64,000 nucleotides of DNA from assembly GCA_914767715.1 (NCBI GenBank), contig OU612067.1, forward strand, positions 32,464,162 to 32,528,161, read 5' to 3'. The first letter of the stretch is position 1; every line of letters begins with the position of its first letter. Below, in pieces: positions 61,273 through 64,000 of this stretch. This stretch comes from Membranipora membranacea (lineage: Eukaryota; Bryozoa; Gymnolaemata; Cheilostomatida; Membraniporidae). Under the pieces are notes generated by a model. That model did no database searches, had not been told where the DNA came from, and worked only from the letters and a program-made list of their open reading frames with translations. Both the position numbers and the translations under genes were made by a program.

Positions 61273-63056
61273 GCAATGAGAGCAGTTCTTAATGATAAAA
61301 CATTAGACCAATGGCAAAAAATCAAAATTTTCCAAGGTAAAAATTTTCAAGGCAATAATGTCAATAATGTCATTCAAGAAATTGAATCTGAAAATTGCAC
61401 CACTTCTGAAAGCCCAGTGATCGCTGAATGTCTAAATAGGTATTTTTCTAGCATTGGTGCCAATCTCAATGAAGAGGCTAAACTATTGTCCAACAAAAGT
61501 TACTCAGGCTTTGATAATGATAAAGCTTTCAGTTTTCCAAAATTTGCTTTTCAAGAAATTACATCGAGTGAGGTGTCTAAATATCTGCACACATTGAAAT
61601 CACGTAAAACTGGGGGATTAAACCAGATCCCTGCCTTTATTTATAAAATCCTAGAGCCTTTGATTCTGAATCCATTGACACATATTGTTAATCTGAGCCT
61701 TAAATGTCACGAGTTTCCAGATGTGTGGAAAAAAGCCTTAGTAATTCCAATTTTCAAAAGTGGCAAGAAAAGTTTGCCAAATAATTATAGACCAATTTCG
61801 CTATTGCCAATACTAAGTAAAGTCCTAGAAAAGATAATAAATTACCAAATTCGTGATTACCTGGAAATTAATGATCTAATAGCCTCTCGCCAATTTGGTT
61901 TCAGAAATGGAACATTCACTGATCAAATTTTAACTCAACTAGTCAACAAATTTCGTTCCCTGCTGTCAAAGCACGAGTCAAAATTTGTCACAGTTTCTGC
62001 ACTTGATATCCGTAAAGCTTTTGATTGCGTAAACCATAAGATCTTTGCCAGTAAACTATTAACGAAATTCAATTTCCACTCTAATGCGTCAATTTTGATT
62101 AAAAATTATCTTTCAAGTCGAGAGCAGGCCATGAAAGTTAATGGTTGTGTTGTGTATCTGAATGCAGTCGAGTTATAACTGGTGTGCCGCAGGGGTCTGT
62201 ACTTGGACCCCTCCTGTTTATCATGTTTATTAACGATCTGATGGAGCTCAAAAATTGTTATCTATATGCTGATGACTGCCTACTAGTCACCAGTGGGGAA
62301 AACCCAGACATTTCCACAAAACGCATTCATCAAGCATCCAGTTGGTACAGCGAAAATTGCCTTGTTCTAAACAGCGGTAAAACGGATGTCATGACCATTT
62401 CTAATAAACGTAACATCAAACCTCCGGAACTAAAATTTAACAATCTCATTTTCAAACAATCTGACAAAATTGAGTACTTAGGTGTGATTCTTGATAACAA
62501 ATTAAATTTTAAATCTCATACCAGTAAAATTAAACAAAAACTTTATCCAATAGTCACCAACTTTCAACAAAATAGAAAATTCCTGACACCTAAATTAGCT
62601 GAGCTTTGGTACATTGGACTTATACGTTCTAATCTGGAATACAGCTCTCCTGTTTTATTTACCGCAAACGACTATGTCAAAAAAGAATTTTCAAAAATTG
62701 AGAATAGATGTTTGAAAATTATAGACTATAACAGTTCTAAAGATAATACTCGAAAGACCTACAACATCCCTGTGTTAACATTGCGTTTCGAATATTTGTA
62801 TCTGCTGACGTTTTATAAAATTGTTAATAGTTTAGTCCCAATAATTGATACCAATCTGCTCCCCGAGAAATTAACTAGTGAAACTCGGCTTGCTAAAAGT
62901 TCTGGGTTTAGATTATCCAAGGAAAATTTTAGATTTGCTTTAGCTAATTTAGGTGCTCAGAAGTTTAACGAATTACCCAATCATGTTAAGCTGAGTCAAT
63001 CCCTTGCTACATTCAAAAATGCCACTCGGAGCCACGTCCTCAAACTTCTCAATTAA
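61273..63056 (+). pseudogene. LINE reverse transcriptase (ORF2 part 2), frameshifted
   Basis: The first part (61273 to about 62160) has KALVIPIFKSGKKSLPNNYR and PISLLPILSKVLEKIIN (fingers), RQFGFRNGTFTDQIL, and ALDIRKAFDCVNHKIF with the first catalytic Asp. The second part (from about 62145, another frame) has ITGVPQGSVLGPLLFIMFIN, the catalytic YADDCLLV, then KIEYLGVILDNKLNF and the C-terminal region. The break lies in a small duplicated tgttg string (about 5 extra bases), consistent with slippage after insertion. Apart from these lesions the coding sequence is well kept. Confidence 0.9.
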
Positions 63057-63347
63057 TGAGTCAGTTCTTATCATTTCATTTTAGCCTGCTGCTACATTGT
63101 TCTAACTTTTCTTTTCCTAGCTATTGTGTATTAACTTGTGTAATGTTTTACTGCTAATTAATGCCTGCGTGTACTTTGTAATTTTACCTGTCATTGTTCT
63201 TGATTTTTAGTTACATTTCTTTTTAATTCTACACCATACTTTCATCAATTTTTCTGTTTTCTGGGTACAAGTCCGAAGCACTTATTCTTCTCCAGAATAA
63301 ACATGGAATATATATATAGAAAGAATGCAGATGTGTTGAAAACTTCA

Positions 63348-63986
63348 GGTGGTGACGCTAGGAGGCAGATCTATCAAATGACTTGCAGAGATCTCACATC
63401 AACATACAGTTTAACAATCACATGCAGCAAGGGAGTTTTGGAAAAATGGAATTGGAAAACTTTCAACTTTCATCCTTGTGCCAGTAAGACTCATGAATTG
63501 ATCATGAAAATGTGAAAAGGAATCATCGGCAGGTTTTACATTGTCGATGAATCCATAGAAACTGTTTCTTTTATTTGTTTTTGCTACTCAGCAAGTAAGG
63601 CAATATTGAAGTGAACACAACCCATCCCGTTAATATAATCTGAATATATATATATATATATTTATTTATCGTCAGGGAATGTTCCTACCCAGACTGAGAT
63701 CACCCAAGTTGGATTGCCACCCATTGTGCCTATGAGGACAACTACCACATATACGACAACAGCAAACACAAAAGCAGGCAGAACAACCCAGTCTACATCA
63801 AAACCACCATCTTTCAAGACTACTGCATCACCCTCCATAAAAGTCACACAACACACCACTATTGCTGATGAGCAAACAGACACAGCAGATAAGAATATGA
63901 TATGGATCATAATTGGCCTTGTCATTGGAGTCAACTTTGTTTCAATCATCATTTTATTGGTCATCGTGGTCATTAAGAAGCGAAGG
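63348..63986 (+). CDS. Thr-rich single-pass membrane protein, two exons of a gene running off the right edge
   Basis: Exon 63348-63493 (after ttcag) encodes an extracellular Cys-bearing stretch with YQMTCRDLTSTYSLTITCSK and FNFHPC, ending phase 1. Exon about 63676-63986 continues in phase (RNVPTQTEITQVG), followed by about 65 residues rich in Thr, Ser and Pro (TTTTYTTT, TTQSTSKPPSFKTT), a mucin-like O-glycosylation stalk. Then comes a membrane helix (MIWIIIGLVIGVNFVSIIIL onward) and a basic stop KKRR at a GT donor. The N-terminal domain lies upstream, probably beyond the LINE, and the cytoplasmic tail lies beyond the window. The family is not recognised; the architecture suggests a cell-surface receptor or adhesion protein. 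Confidence 0.65.
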
Positions 63987-64000
63987 TAAGTCTATAGTGT

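Larger units (their letters stand above)
59877..63318 (+). mobile_element. CR1/Jockey-like LINE, near full length, inactive
   Basis: Order: short unrecognised ORF, AP-type endonuclease, reverse transcriptase, about 250-bp 3' UTR, then an (AT)n tail at about 63309-63318. Two lesions inactivate it: an in-frame TGA at 61270-61272 and a frameshift near 62150-62165. The true 5' end is not defined. It lies immediately upstream of an exon of a host gene (63348 on), probably in its intron. Confidence 0.88.

Overview
The window is animal nuclear DNA, most likely from an aquatic invertebrate. Genes are split by GT-AG introns, the DNA is AT-rich, and it is packed with retrotransposons (Jockey/CR1-type LINEs, a tyrosine-recombinase retroelement), foldback and hAT-like DNA elements and minisatellites. 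No bacterial-style operons or ribosome binding sites are present. The species cannot be named from the sequence. All exon chains below were built by hand from splice sites, phase and comparison of the copies.

Four host loci carry most of the information. Three are tandem copies, all on the + strand, of a secreted plant-type (class II/III-like) haem peroxidase: copy 1 (84-3225, first exon outside the window), copy 2 (21352-25033) and copy 3 (45599-48981). Copy 3 keeps the distal Arg and His and the proximal His and looks catalytic. Copies 1 and 2 have open frames and good splice sites but have lost the proximal His and the distal Arg, copy 2 also the distal His, and both gained a Met-rich C-terminal tail. 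The fourth is a complete 8-exon gene on the - strand (28435-37580) for a type I membrane C-type lectin receptor with an EPN sugar-binding motif and a cytoplasmic PPTY motif. At the right edge (63348 to the end) are two exons of a Thr-rich single-pass membrane protein.

A segmental duplication organises the left half: 1-9754 (copy A, running off the left edge) matches 21798-36884 (copy B). Each copy carries one pseudo-peroxidase and one lectin locus. In A the lectin locus is a wreck: exons 1-2 lie outside the duplicated block, exons 6-8 and most of exon 5 are gone with a 5.3-kb segment, and exon 3 has a stop codon and a lost splice donor. A alone has a young 5'-truncated LINE; B alone has a tRNA-derived SINE, a 41-bp minisatellite and a much longer 17-bp satellite with a 459-bp higher-order period.

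Between the duplicates (9755-21000) lie a 420-bp hAT-like MITE and a 3.0-kb foldback element, both with perfect 8-bp target duplications, plus a decayed reverse transcriptase. From 37.6 to 45 kb there is mostly noncoding DNA with small palindromes and tandem repeats. From 50.9 to 63.3 kb there are mobile elements: a decayed Jockey-type RT, a 6.8-kb Ngaro/DIRS-like tyrosine-recombinase retrotransposon with gag, RT-RNase H, recombinase and an SGNH-hydrolase-like ORF, and a CR1/Jockey-like LINE broken by one stop and one frameshift.

The candidate for something undescribed is the peroxidase family: an animal plant-type peroxidase whose recent duplicates look like expressed, fast-changing pseudoenzymes with a new Met-rich tail, next to a membrane lectin gene.
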